A stretch of 64,000 nucleotides of DNA from Geminicoccus roseus DSM 18922 (lineage in GTDB: Bacteria > Pseudomonadota > Alphaproteobacteria > Geminicoccales > Geminicoccaceae): positions 124,001-188,000 of the forward strand of contig NZ_KE386572.1 of the NCBI RefSeq assembly GCF_000427665.1, given 5' to 3'. The notes under the pieces were generated by a model that did no database searches, had not been told where the DNA came from, and saw only the letters and a program-made list of their open reading frames with translations. Position numbers and translations under genes: made by a program. Below are positions 37,024-45,322 of the stretch, in pieces (positions within the stretch are counted from its first letter, which is position 1; each line of letters begins with the position of its first letter).

Positions 37024-38391
37024 TCAGCAGGGGGTGGCGGCGCCGCGGCGGGCGTACATCCACCAGTTCAGGGCGATGTTGAACGCGAAGAACACCGCCA
37101 GCGCGTAGAAGACGGCGTTGGGACTGCCGAACAGGCCGACCGCGGCGCCGAACATGATCCCGAACAGGAACGGCCCGTAGGCTGCCACCGCCGCGGTGAA
37201 GCCGATCACGCCGCCCGCCTGGCGCGGCGGGAAGATCATCGGCATCTGCTTGAAGGTCGATGCGTTGCCGATGCCGGCGAACGCCGAGAGGCCCAGCATG
37301 GCGCCGACGAAGTAAGGGAAGTCGGCCATGGAAGCCGGCTGGGTGTAGAAGGGCACCAACAGCACGCAGGCCAGCATGCCGATCGCCGCCACATGGGTGA
37401 CCTTGGCGCCGCCCAGCCGGTCCGAGACCGGGCCTGCCACGACCCGCATCAGCGAGCCGACCAGGGGGCACAGGAACGCATAGGCGAGCGGGTCCGGGGC
37501 GCCCGGCAGGTCGCCGTAGCACTGCTTGATCAGCAGCGGGAAGGTTCCGGCCAGGCCCGAGAAGGCGCCGAAGGTCATGATGTAGAGGCTGGTCATCGCC
37601 CAGGTATGGCGCGAGCGGAAGATGTCCATCTGCTCGCGGAAGTTCGCCTTCACCGGCACGCTCTTCAGCAGGAACAGCGCTGCCAGGCCCAGCACGGCGA
37701 TGAAGGGGATGTAGATGCCGGCGGCGTTCTGCAGCCAGACGGACGAGGTCGCATCACCCCGGGTCAGCTCCTGCGGGCCGCCCAGCATCGTGCCGCCCAC
37801 CAGGGCGAAGCCGATGAGCCAGGGCGTCAGGAACTGCACGACCGAGACCCCGAAATTGCCCACGCCCGCCTGGATCGCCAAAGCGGTGCCCTGCATCCGC
37901 TTGGGAAAGAACAGGCTGGTGGACGGCATGAAGGACGAGAAGTTGCCGCCGCCCAGGCCCGCCAGGAAGGCCAGCGCCATCAGGATCCAGTAGGGCGTGG
38001 CCGGGTTTTGCACCGCGTAGAACCAGCCGACCGCCGGGACCAGCAGCGACAGGGTCGAGTAGCCCACCACCTTGCGGGTGCCATAGACGGGGGTGAGGAA
38101 CATGTGGACCAGGCGCAGCGTGCCGCCGGCAAGGCCCGGCATCGCCGCCAGCCAGAAAAGCTGGCTGGTGGTGAGCTGGAAGCCGATCGCCGGCAGGCGC
38201 ACCACCAGAGCGGAAACCAGGAACCAGACCGCGAAGGCCAACGTGAGGTTGGCCGTGGTGATCGCCAGCGTTCGCCAGGCGAGGCGGCTGCCGCTCTGGG
38301 TCCAGAAGGTGGCGTTCTCGGGCTCCCAGCTTTTCAGCCACTCGGCCGAAAGCGGCCGCGCCGAGGCAGCGGGAAGGGTGGCGACGGACAT
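37024..38391 (-). CDS. narK2: Nitrate/nitrite MFS transporter (NarK2-like)
   Basis: 455 residues, twelve predicted membrane helices, MFS nitrate porter family. The two nitrate-signature-like regions are LAGLGGGNFSSFMPSTSLFFPKRMQGTALAIQAGVGNFG and AFAGIGNASTFKQMPMIFPPRQAGGVIGFTAAVAAYGPF. It likely exchanges nitrite for nitrate, the usual NarK2 role, but which of the two porters does which cannot be proved here. It lies 54 bases downstream of the other porter. Confidence 0.9.
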   Translation of the reverse strand: MSVATLPAASARPLSAEWLKSWEPENATFWTQSGSRLAWRTLAITTANLTLAFAVWFLVSALVVRLPAIGFQLTTSQLFWLAAMPGLAGGTLRLVHMFLTPVYGTRKVVGYSTLSLLVPAVGWFYAVQNPATPYWILMALAFLAGLGGGNFSSFMPSTSLFFPKRMQGTALAIQAGVGNFGVSVVQFLTPWLIGFALVGGTMLGGPQELTRGDATSSVWLQNAAGIYIPFIAVLGLAALFLLKSVPVKANFREQMDIFRSRHTWAMTSLYIMTFGAFSGLAGTFPLLIKQCYGDLPGAPDPLAYAFLCPLVGSLMRVVAGPVSDRLGGAKVTHVAAIGMLACVLLVPFYTQPASMADFPYFVGAMLGLSAFAGIGNASTFKQMPMIFPPRQAGGVIGFTAAVAAYGPFLFGIMFGAAVGLFGSPNAVFYALAVFFAFNIALNWWMYARRGAATPC

Positions 38392-38445
38392 CGGGGTTCG
38401 TCCTTGCTGGAGGAGGGGCCGGCGGGACCGTGCCCGCCGGCAGGT

Positions 38446-39831
38446 TCATTCGGCCGGCACGCCGGAGAGGCCGCCATGGGGCGCGGGCGGAACCGGCCGG
38501 GCAGGCCGGTCCGGCGCTCCCGCGGGCTGCGGGTGCAGCCCCTCGATCTCGGCCAGGTCCTTGCGGGCGAGTTCGGGATAGGCGCGCTTCTCCATCCGCA
38601 GGATGGCGGCGTGCATCCAGGCGAGGCTGGTGGCCACGATCAGGAACAGCAGCATGAAGCAGGAGGTCCACACGCCGACCAGGTCGTTCATGGCTCCGAA
38701 GGCGATCGGCAGGACGAAGCCGCCCAGGCCGCCGATCAGGCCGACCACGCCGCCCACCGCGCCGACGCGGCCGGGGTAGTAGACCGGGATGTGCTTGAAG
38801 ACCGCCGCCTTGCCCAGGCTCATGAAGAAGCCCAGCACGAAGGTCAGGACCGTGAACGGCACCAGGCCGATGGCGATGCTGAACTCGATCGGGCCGCGGA
38901 CGCCGTCGACCACGTAGCGGGTCGCCGGGTAGGACAGGAGGAAGGTGCAGGCGACCGAGCCGGCGAAGGTCCAGTACATCACCCGGCGTGCGCCGAAGCG
39001 GTCGGAAAGCGTGCCGCCCAGGACGCGGAACAAGGAGCCGGGGATCGAGTAGGCCGCGGCCAGCCAGCCGGCGGCCACGATGCTCAGGCCGTAGACGTCG
39101 GTGTAGTAGTGGGGCAGCCACAGGGCCAGCGCCACGAACCCGCCGAACACGAAGAAGTAGTAGAGCGAGAAGCGCCAGACCTGCAGGTTCTTCAGCGGCA
39201 CCAGCATCGCCGAGAGCGGCTCCGGCCGGATGCCGGCCTGCCGGCGCGCGGCAAGCTCGGGATCGTCCTCGGTGAGGATGAAGAACACCACCGCCATGAC
39301 CACCAGCGCCAGCGCCCAGATCTGCGCCACCGCCTGCCAGCCGAGCGCCACCATGACGAGCGGGGCCAGGAACTTGGTGACCGCGGCACCCACATTGCCG
39401 GCGCCGAAGATGCCCAGCGCCGTGCCCTGCTTCTCCTTGGGGAACCACCGGGACACGTAGGCGACGCCCACCGAGAACACGCCGCCGGCCATGCCGATCC
39501 CGAGCGCCGCCAGGAGGAAGGTCGGGTAGTCGTAGGCGTAGGTCAGCATGAAGGTCGCGAACGCTGCCGCCAGCATGGTGAAGAACGCGACGAGGCGGCC
39601 GCCATACTGGTCGGCCCAGATGCCCAGGATCAGGCGCACCAGGCTGCCGGTCAGGATCGGGGTGCCGACCAGGAGGCCGAACTGCGTGTCGGACAGGCCG
39701 AGCTCGGCTTTGATCCGCACGCCGATGATCGAGAAAATCGTCCAGGCCGCGAAGCAGACCGTGAAGGCCAGCGTGGAAAGCCACAAGGCCCGGCGCTGGT
39801 CGGAACTGGATATGGGAGTAGCTGGGTTCAT
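38446..39831 (-). CDS. narK1: Nitrate MFS transporter (NarK1-like)
   Basis: 461 residues, twelve predicted membrane helices. Signature regions are LGIGMAGGVFSVGVAYVSRWFPKEKQGTALGIFGAGNVG and FFMSLGKAAVFKHIPVYYPGRVGAVGGVVGLIGGLGG. NarK1-type proteins import nitrate with protons. In Paracoccus NarK1 and NarK2 are one fused protein; here they are two genes side by side. The ATG at 39831 is used. The upstream region carries an FNR-type box and a degenerate dyad, so this is probably the operon's first gene. Confidence 0.91.
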   Translation of the reverse strand: MNPATPISSSDQRRALWLSTLAFTVCFAAWTIFSIIGVRIKAELGLSDTQFGLLVGTPILTGSLVRLILGIWADQYGGRLVAFFTMLAAAFATFMLTYAYDYPTFLLAALGIGMAGGVFSVGVAYVSRWFPKEKQGTALGIFGAGNVGAAVTKFLAPLVMVALGWQAVAQIWALALVVMAVVFFILTEDDPELAARRQAGIRPEPLSAMLVPLKNLQVWRFSLYYFFVFGGFVALALWLPHYYTDVYGLSIVAAGWLAAAYSIPGSLFRVLGGTLSDRFGARRVMYWTFAGSVACTFLLSYPATRYVVDGVRGPIEFSIAIGLVPFTVLTFVLGFFMSLGKAAVFKHIPVYYPGRVGAVGGVVGLIGGLGGFVLPIAFGAMNDLVGVWTSCFMLLFLIVATSLAWMHAAILRMEKRAYPELARKDLAEIEGLHPQPAGAPDRPARPVPPAPHGGLSGVPAE

Positions 39832-39904
39832 GAGGTTATGCCCGAGTGCCGATCCGCGGGGGATCCAGTGCGGGCATGCTTTGCCGATCCGCAGCGAGCT
39901 GGAT

Positions 39905-39918
39905 TTGCGCCAGATCAA
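39905..39918 (-). promoter_or_regulatory. FNR/FixK-type box upstream of narK1
   Basis: TTGCG-CCAG-ATCAA, fitting TTGnn-N4-nnCAA with a perfect ATCAA half. It is centred 80 bases before narK1. FixK (27417) and the Dnr-like protein (41861) are the candidate ligands in this window. Confidence 0.65.
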
Positions 39919-39950
39919 ACGGTGAAGCGAAAGCCGATGATTGCGGTCCG

Positions 39951-39974
39951 CCCTTAAGGGCTCTTACTTAGCGT
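39951..39974 (-). promoter_or_regulatory. Degenerate dyad site e upstream of narK1
   Basis: On the minus strand this reads GCTAAGTAAG then AGCCCTTAAGGG. Twelve of 21 positions agree with the narG site, and CCCTTAAGGG is itself a perfect palindrome. It is centred about 130 bases before narK1 and about 120 before the CMD gene on the other strand, so it could serve either. Confidence 0.35.
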
Positions 39975-40081
39975 GCCAAAGGGGGCTGGCCGCCGGTGCT
40001 GCCGCGCGCCCGCGGACAGTTCCTGCGGCCGGCCGCGGCCCGCACCGGGCGTAGCCTGCAATCCCTCGATCAGGAGGCACC

Positions 40082-40411
40082 ATGGCAGAAAAGCCCGAAA
40101 ACCTTCCCTCCGGCGCCGCTGAGGTGGCCAGATCCTATCCGGAGGTCTGGGAGGCGTATGCGAAGCTCGGCCAGGCCTGCGCCGAGGCGGGGCCGCTCGA
40201 CGGCCGGACGCTGCGCCTGGTGAAGCTGGCGCTGGCGGTCGGCGCCTCGTCCGAGGGAGCGGTGCATTCCCATGCGCGCCGGGCGGTCGCGGAAGGCGTG
40301 TCCAGGGAGGAACTCCGGCAGGTCGCCCTCCTGGCGATCCCGACGCTGGGCTTCCCGCAGGGGGTGAAGGCGCTCACCTGGATCGAGGACATCACCGATC
40401 CGCACGGCTGA
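40082..40411 (+). CDS. Carboxymuconolactone decarboxylase (CMD/AhpD-fold) family protein
   Basis: 109 residues. The core EGAVHSHARRAVAEGVSREELRQVALLAIPTLGFPQGVKALTWIED is typical of a CMD branch that lacks the Cys pair of AhpD and keeps E-x3-H-x-H. AGGAGG-like sequence precedes the ATG. It is divergent from narK1 and shares its control region. Such genes are often found near denitrification and redox genes; the reaction is unknown. Confidence 0.82.
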   Translation: MAEKPENLPSGAAEVARSYPEVWEAYAKLGQACAEAGPLDGRTLRLVKLALAVGASSEGAVHSHARRAVAEGVSREELRQVALLAIPTLGFPQGVKALTWIEDITDPHG

Positions 40412-40450
40412 GGCTATGGCCGGGTGGCAGGCGGCGCTGCCTGTTCCCGG

Positions 40451-41641
40451 TCATGCCCGGCGCGCTGGCGGCAAGAGCAGCATCCGGCCATAGCCCAAGG
40501 CGAAGCCCAGGAAGGCCAGGGCCCAGGCAAGTCCGGCGAACTCCAGGCCGCGCCCGATCTCGCCCGGCAGGTAGGGTGCTGCCACCCGTGCCAGCGCGCC
40601 CAGGAGCACCAGGCCGTAGATCGCCACCTCCAGCCGTCCGGCGGCGAGCGGCTGCCCGGAATGGCCGCGGCTGGCGCGGGTCATGACCGCCAGCGTCATG
40701 GCGCCGAACGTGCCGGCCGCCCAGACATGGATGGCACCCGTCGGGTCCACCGATCCTGGCGCCAGGATCGACGCGCCCACCATCGCGAACCCCAGCGGCA
40801 GGGTGGCGTAGGCCAGATGGAGGACCCACAAGAGCGGCTCCGACCGGGTCTGCAGCCCCTGCCAGCGCGCCATCCGGACCAGGTTCATGATGCCCGCCAG
40901 GATCAGCAGGGCAGCACTGGCATCCGCCCAGGGCCAGGCCGTCCAGGCCAGGAGCGCCGCGGCCGAGACCGCCACGGTCGCGGCATCATAGCGCCCGAAC
41001 GGGGCGGGAAGCGCCGCCGCCTTGCGCGCTGCCAGCCAGTTGCGGGTGAAAGCCGGGATGATCCGCCCGCCCACCAGCATCACCAGCGCCAGGACCAGGC
41101 CGATGCCCGCGCGCACCGAATAGTCGGCCAGGCCGGCATGGGCGGCCTCCAGGTGGAAGCCGCCATTGGCGAGGCCCAGGAGCGCCACCAACGCTACCAC
41201 CCGGAGGTTGCGGTAGTTGCCGGCAGCGATCACCTCGCGGGCAAGCATGCCGGCGAGCGCTGCCGGGAAAGCGAGGTCGATCACGGCGGCCGCCGGCGCG
41301 CCGATCCAGGCCGACACCGAAACGGCGAGGATCCCCGCCAGCCACAGCACGAGCAGCAGGGCCAGCTCGCCGCCAGCCACGGGCGGGCGGCCGGTCCAGT
41401 TGCTGGCAGCGGTCAGCGCGAAGCCGGCTATGATCGCCGGCAGACCCCCGAACAGCATGGTGTGCACGTGCCAGTCGCGCAGCGTGAAGCTGGTCGGGAG
41501 CTGGTAGGCGCCGGCCAGCATCGGCAGCCATGCCAGGATGGAGGCCGCCATCACCAGGGCGCCCAGGAAGAAGAACGGGCGAAAGCCGCAGGTGAGCCAG
41601 TAGGGCATGGCCAGCGGCGGCTTCGATGGGTTTGCGATCAT
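40451..41641 (-). CDS. nnrS: NnrS-family membrane protein
   Basis: 396 residues with about twelve membrane segments. Characteristic patterns are LTCGFRPFFFLGALVMAASI near the N-terminus, FTLRDWHVHTMLFGGLPAIIAGFALTAASNWTGRPP, and NWLAARKAAALPAPFGRYD. NnrS is a heme- and copper-containing membrane protein whose expression follows denitrification and which protects against nitric-oxide stress. The ATG at 41641 has AGGA upstream. It is divergent from the Dnr-like gene, with a palindromic box between. Confidence 0.9.
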   Translation of the reverse strand: MIANPSKPPLAMPYWLTCGFRPFFFLGALVMAASILAWLPMLAGAYQLPTSFTLRDWHVHTMLFGGLPAIIAGFALTAASNWTGRPPVAGGELALLLVLWLAGILAVSVSAWIGAPAAAVIDLAFPAALAGMLAREVIAAGNYRNLRVVALVALLGLANGGFHLEAAHAGLADYSVRAGIGLVLALVMLVGGRIIPAFTRNWLAARKAAALPAPFGRYDAATVAVSAAALLAWTAWPWADASAALLILAGIMNLVRMARWQGLQTRSEPLLWVLHLAYATLPLGFAMVGASILAPGSVDPTGAIHVWAAGTFGAMTLAVMTRASRGHSGQPLAAGRLEVAIYGLVLLGALARVAAPYLPGEIGRGLEFAGLAWALAFLGFALGYGRMLLLPPARRA

Positions 41642-41727
41642 CCAGGAATTCCTGCCGAACCGGGACGAGGGCCGGCCGCCACTCGACCTGCCATCCGCCA
41701 GCATAGCCTGGCTGGTCCCGGCGGACC

Positions 41728-41741
41728 TTGCGCCAGCGCAA
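41728..41741. promoter_or_regulatory. Perfect FNR/Dnr-type palindrome between nnrS and dnr
   Basis: TTGCG-CCAG-CGCAA, with perfectly complementary pentamers and the same CCAG centre as the narK1 box. It is centred 94 bases before nnrS and 126 before the Dnr-like gene. Dnr/NnrR proteins bind such sites to switch on nitrite and nitric oxide genes. Confidence 0.7.
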
Positions 41742-41860
41742 ACATCGCCGGCGACGGGCATGGTTCCGATGCCGCCCGGCCGGGCCAAGACATGGTTGGC
41801 GCCATGCCGGCATCTGTCGCTATATCCTGACCCGGGCCCCCGAACGGCCATGGAGGCAAG

Positions 41861-42565
41861 ATGCCGGCCCGCAACCTGGACCGGTCGCTCATCCGCGACC
41901 TGCCGATCTTCCGGTCGATGGCGGAGGACGACCTGGACGCCGTTCTCGCGGCCGCCGCGCTGCGCCGGCTTCCGCAGAACAGCCCGGCATTCGTGCAGGG
42001 CGCGCCGGCCACCGAGTTCTTCGCCCTGCTGCACGGCCGCCTGAAGGTGGTGCAGACCACGCCGGACGGGCAGCAGGTCATCGTGCGCCACGTGAACCCG
42101 GGCGACATCTTCGGCATCGCCCGGGCCATGCGGCGCACGGACTATCCGGCGACGGCGCTGGCCATCATCGACAGCCTGGCGCTCGCCTGGCCGTCCAGCC
42201 AGTGGGAGAGCTTTCTCGGGCACAGCCCCGCCCTGGCGGCCAACGCGCTCGCCATGGTCGGCCAGCGGCTGCAGGACGCCCATGCCCGGATCCGGGAGCT
42301 CTCCACCGAGGAGGTGGAGCGCCGGGTCGCCCACGCGCTGCTCCGCCTCGCCCGGCAGGCCGGGCGGGCCACCGAGGCGGGCCTGCTGATCGACTTCCCG
42401 ATCACCCGTCAGGACATCGCGGAGATGACGGGAACCACCCTGCACACGGTCAGCCGGGTGATGTCGGCCTGGGAAGCGCAGGGCCTGGTGGCCAGCGACC
42501 GCAAGCGCATCACCGTCCGCGACTCCCGCAAGCTCCTGGCACTGGCCGAGCAACTGCCTGCCTGA
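41861..42565 (+). CDS. Crp/Fnr-family regulator, Dnr/NnrR-like
   Basis: 234 residues: sensor beta-roll (about 15-130), dimer helix, and helix-turn-helix ITRQDIAEMTGTTLHTVSRVMSAWEAQGLV. It lacks the Fe-S cysteines, has no cysteine at all, and starts DLPIFRSMAEDDLDAVL like Dnr/NnrR proteins, which sense nitric oxide through heme. TTGGCG (41796) and GCTATA (41819) at 17-base spacing are a possible promoter. It is divergent from nnrS, fitting a nitric-oxide-responsive pair. Confidence 0.88.
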   Translation: MPARNLDRSLIRDLPIFRSMAEDDLDAVLAAAALRRLPQNSPAFVQGAPATEFFALLHGRLKVVQTTPDGQQVIVRHVNPGDIFGIARAMRRTDYPATALAIIDSLALAWPSSQWESFLGHSPALAANALAMVGQRLQDAHARIRELSTEEVERRVAHALLRLARQAGRATEAGLLIDFPITRQDIAEMTGTTLHTVSRVMSAWEAQGLVASDRKRITVRDSRKLLALAEQLPA

Positions 42566-43104
42566 GGCAGCACACCTAGCCGGCCTCCTGCCGCTTCACG
42601 GCTTCCGATCGGCTGATCGGGAACACGGGCCGGGATGCGTCCGTGCGGATGCCCCATCCCTTCCGGCTGTCGGCCGCAGCCTGGGCGCCGATCGAGCCCA
42701 CCTGCCTCGTGGCCGCCCGGATCGACCAGCCATCCAGGCCCGGCGCAGGCTCCGCCGGATCCTGCCCGTGCTCGAAGCCGGCTGCCGCCCCCCGATCTCT
42801 CCCCGCCCCGGTTGGCTGGCCGTGGCCATCCTCAACCGCTGCAACAGAGGGGCAGGTCGCGGGTCATGGCAGCGTCGGTTCCAGCAGCTTGCCGCCGCCT
42901 GGGGAACTCTGGATCGACAAGAGCCATGCCTGGGCGCAGCGTTTCGCTTCGGCTCCGGAACTGCCGGCCGAAGCGGAGCGCGCCATGACCGCCTCGCCCG
43001 GAACCGGCTGGACGAATCCCCTGCCCCGGCGCGGCGCCGGCTTCTTCACGTTTTCTTTATCGGCGGGTGCGATGATCGGGCAGCCACCATCGGAGGTGTC
43101 CGCG
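42566..43104. other. Intergenic stretch, no confident gene
   Basis: 539 bases. Open frames here (for instance the upstream extension of the small gene at 43105) have irregular composition and no ribosome sites. An AT-richer patch at about 43050-43070 may hold the promoter of that small gene. No repeats, terminator or known site was seen apart from a weak CTGCC/GGCAG hairpin at the end of the Dnr-like gene. Confidence 0.5.
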
Positions 43105-43311
43105 ATGATCGCCGCCCGCATCGTCATGCTGCTGCTGTTCTGCGCCATGGCCGGGACGATGCTCGGCCAGTGGCCGGGCCCGCACCGGGTCTTGGCGCTC
43201 AGCCAGACCCTCGGCCTGGACCCGGGGCCGGAGCCTGCCGCCGGCGGCTTGGCCCAGCCCGCCCGGGCGACCGGCCACAAGAGCGCCGGTGGCCCGTTCG
43301 TGCGTGGCTGA
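43105..43311 (+). CDS. Very small membrane-anchored or secreted protein
   Basis: 68 residues. A hydrophobic N-terminus (IVMLLLFCAMAGTMLG) is followed by a Pro/Gly-rich soluble tail. GGAGGTG lies six bases before the ATG at 43105, one of the best ribosome sites in the window, which is why this start is preferred over the long upstream frame. It is convergent with secB, 37 bases apart. Function unknown. Confidence 0.6.
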   Translation: MIAARIVMLLLFCAMAGTMLGQWPGPHRVLALSQTLGLDPGPEPAAGGLAQPARATGHKSAGGPFVRG

Positions 43312-43348
43312 CCTCCCGCCGGGCACGCCCTGCCGGAAGGACCTGCGC

Positions 43349-43855
43349 TCAGGTGAGCGCGGTGTCGGTCCCGCCGGCCTTTGCCTGACTGGCCGCCGAG
43401 GCCAGGCGCTGGCGGTAGAGGGTCACGAAGTCGATCGGGTCGATCATCAACGGCGGGAAGCCGCCGTCGCGGGTCATGTCGGCTACGATCCGGCGCGCGA
43501 ACGGGAACAGCAGCCGCGGGCACTCGATCATCAAGAGCGGCTGCAGGCTGTCCGGCGGGATGTTCGCGATCTGGAACACCCCGGCATAGTCCAGCTCGAG
43601 CAGGAAGATGGTTTCTTCCGACGCCTTCGCCTCGACCTCCAGGTCGATCACCACCTCGTAATGCCCGTCATTGCTGACCTGGGTGGCGCGGGTGTCGACC
43701 TTGATCTGGATCTCGGGCCGCACGTTGCTCTGCAGCCCGGCCGGCGCCTTGGGGTTCTCGAACGAGATGTCCTTGATGTACTGCAGGACGATCGAGAGGC
43801 GCGGAGCCTGCGCCGGTTCGGCGGCCTTGCCGTTCGTGTTGGGTTCGTCACTCAT
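43349..43855 (-). CDS. secB: Protein-export chaperone SecB
   Basis: 168 residues: LSIVLQYIKDISFENPKAP, then YEVVIDLEVEAKASEETIFLLELDYAGVFQI and CPRLLFPFARRIVADMTRDGGFPPLMIDPIDFVTLYRQR. It is the tetrameric cytosolic chaperone that hands precursors to SecA. In many alphaproteobacteria it adjoins dnaQ; here dnaQ is 26 kb away. Confidence 0.96.
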   Translation of the reverse strand: MSDEPNTNGKAAEPAQAPRLSIVLQYIKDISFENPKAPAGLQSNVRPEIQIKVDTRATQVSNDGHYEVVIDLEVEAKASEETIFLLELDYAGVFQIANIPPDSLQPLLMIECPRLLFPFARRIVADMTRDGGFPPLMIDPIDFVTLYRQRLASAASQAKAGGTDTALT

Positions 43856-44008
43856 CGGGTTGGCTCTCCATCGGGGCTACGGGTCGGCCCGTCGAAATTA
43901 TGGGTCGGCGGCGCCGGCCGGCTGCCCGGCGCCTCGTCGCGGCGCTTCCTAGCAGGTGGCGCCATGGCCCGCGACGCCTGTTTGCCCGGAGACGCCCCGT
44001 CCGCCGGC

Positions 44009-44569
44009 TCAGGCCGCCGGGACCGGCAGCTCGGCTTCCAGGGACGCCGAGCCGCTTGCCGGATCATAGCGCACGAATGCGCTGTTTTGGACCTCCAAGC
44101 CGGTCAGGGCGCGCAGGAACCCCCAGTGCGACACGATGACGGTGCGCTCGTGGTCCGGCCACTCGCGGGCGCGAAAGGCGCGGGCACGGGCGTCGATGCC
44201 GGCCTGGCTCTCGATCAGCCCGCCCCACCAGGTTTCCTCCAGATGGTCGAAGCTGAGCTTCGGCCAGAGCCGGCCGAGCTCGGCCGGCGCGCTGCCCTGG
44301 TCGCAGGAAAAGGCGCAGCGCTCCCGGACCAGGGGGTCCACCTGGATCGCGGCGCCGACCTGCTCGGCGATGATCGAGGCGGTCTGCAGGCAGCGCCGGT
44401 AGGGGCTGCAGATCAGCCGGGCCACCCTGGTGCCGGCGAGCCGGCGGGCGGCCGCCCGCGCCTGGGCCTGACCCTCCTCGGTCAGGACCGGGTCGGGGAT
44501 CCCGGGGTCGATGCGGGTGCGGCCGAAATGCAGGTTCCACTCGGACTGCGCGTGGCGGATCAGCAGCAT
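44009..44569 (-). CDS. Histidine phosphatase (phosphoglycerate-mutase-like) family protein
   Basis: 186 residues. The N-terminal RHAQSEWN motif carries the phosphoacceptor His; ICSPYRRCLQTASII and the second active-site His in VIVSHWGFLRAL complete the branch-1 histidine phosphatase pocket. The ATG at 44569 is used; a TTG three codons earlier abuts the fxsA stop. It follows fxsA directly on the same strand. Substrate unknown. Confidence 0.88.
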   Translation of the reverse strand: MLLIRHAQSEWNLHFGRTRIDPGIPDPVLTEEGQAQARAAARRLAGTRVARLICSPYRRCLQTASIIAEQVGAAIQVDPLVRERCAFSCDQGSAPAELGRLWPKLSFDHLEETWWGGLIESQAGIDARARAFRAREWPDHERTVIVSHWGFLRALTGLEVQNSAFVRYDPASGSASLEAELPVPAA

Positions 44570-44578
44570 GGGGTCCAA

Positions 44579-45151
44579 TCAGGGCTGGTCGCGGCGCGAC
44601 CAGGGATTGCCGTCCCCGCCGCGGGACGGACCGCCCTCGGCCGGCTCGACATCGACCGGCTGGTCGCCACGGGGACTGTCCGGCCGGTCGCCGCCGGGCG
44701 TGTCCGGCCGCGGGAAGCGCGGGGTCGTGGTCGGCTCGGGCTCCGGGCTGATGTCGTGGAACTCCCCCTCGATCACGGTGCTGCGGCCGCGCACATGGGT
44801 CGGCTTCGGCAGCATTCCGGAGATCAGCCGGCGCACGGGGGGCAGGAACAGCAGGAGGGCCAGCACGTCGCTGGCGAAGCCCGGGACGATCAGCAAGAGG
44901 CCGGCCGCGACCTGCCAGCCCGCCGAGCGGATCCGCTGCAGCGCCGGCTCCCGGTCGCCCGGGTTGCGCACCAGGAGAGAGGCGACCACGCTGGTGCCGG
45001 CATGGCGCAGCAGGAGCCCGCCCGCGATCGCCGCCGCGAACAGCAGCGCCACCACGGCAAGGGCGCCCACGGCCTGGCCGACCTCGACAAGGACGACCAC
45101 CTCGAGGATGAACCAGGCGAGCGGCAGGAAGGGAAGAAGTCTGATCGGCAA
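44579..45151 (-). CDS. fxsA: FxsA-family membrane protein
   Basis: 190 residues from the TTG at 45151, chosen because FxsA proteins begin with R-x-LPF and because TATAT at 45181-45187 upstream looks like promoter. An ATG at 45208 would add 19 residues. Membrane helices occur at LPFLPLAWFILEVVVLVEVG, ALAVVALLFAAAIAGGLLL and AAGLLLIVPGFASDVLALLLFLPPVRR, the last being the family signature. The tail is long and charged (Pro/Asp/Arg-rich). FxsA was named for reducing phage F exclusion; its normal role is unclear. Confidence 0.85.
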   Translation of the reverse strand: MPIRLLPFLPLAWFILEVVVLVEVGQAVGALAVVALLFAAAIAGGLLLRHAGTSVVASLLVRNPGDREPALQRIRSAGWQVAAGLLLIVPGFASDVLALLLFLPPVRRLISGMLPKPTHVRGRSTVIEGEFHDISPEPEPTTTPRFPRPDTPGGDRPDSPRGDQPVDVEPAEGGPSRGGDGNPWSRRDQP

Positions 45152-45322
45152 GGCAGGCGCTTTGTGTTCGGCGAACGCGACATATATGATGGATGGAGCC
45201 GGGTCCATCCACGGTGGTGTAACTGCATCCGCCGCGCTATCCAATCGGTTCAGGCTGGCGCCGGTGTCTTCCGATCGATCCGGCGGGCGTTTTGCACCCG
45301 TCACTGACGACGAACAGGTAAC

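Noticed and set aside
42643-43104. Long upstream extension of the small gene at 43105
   Set aside because: The extension lacks similarity and ribosome sites, whereas GGAGGTG directly precedes the ATG at 43105.
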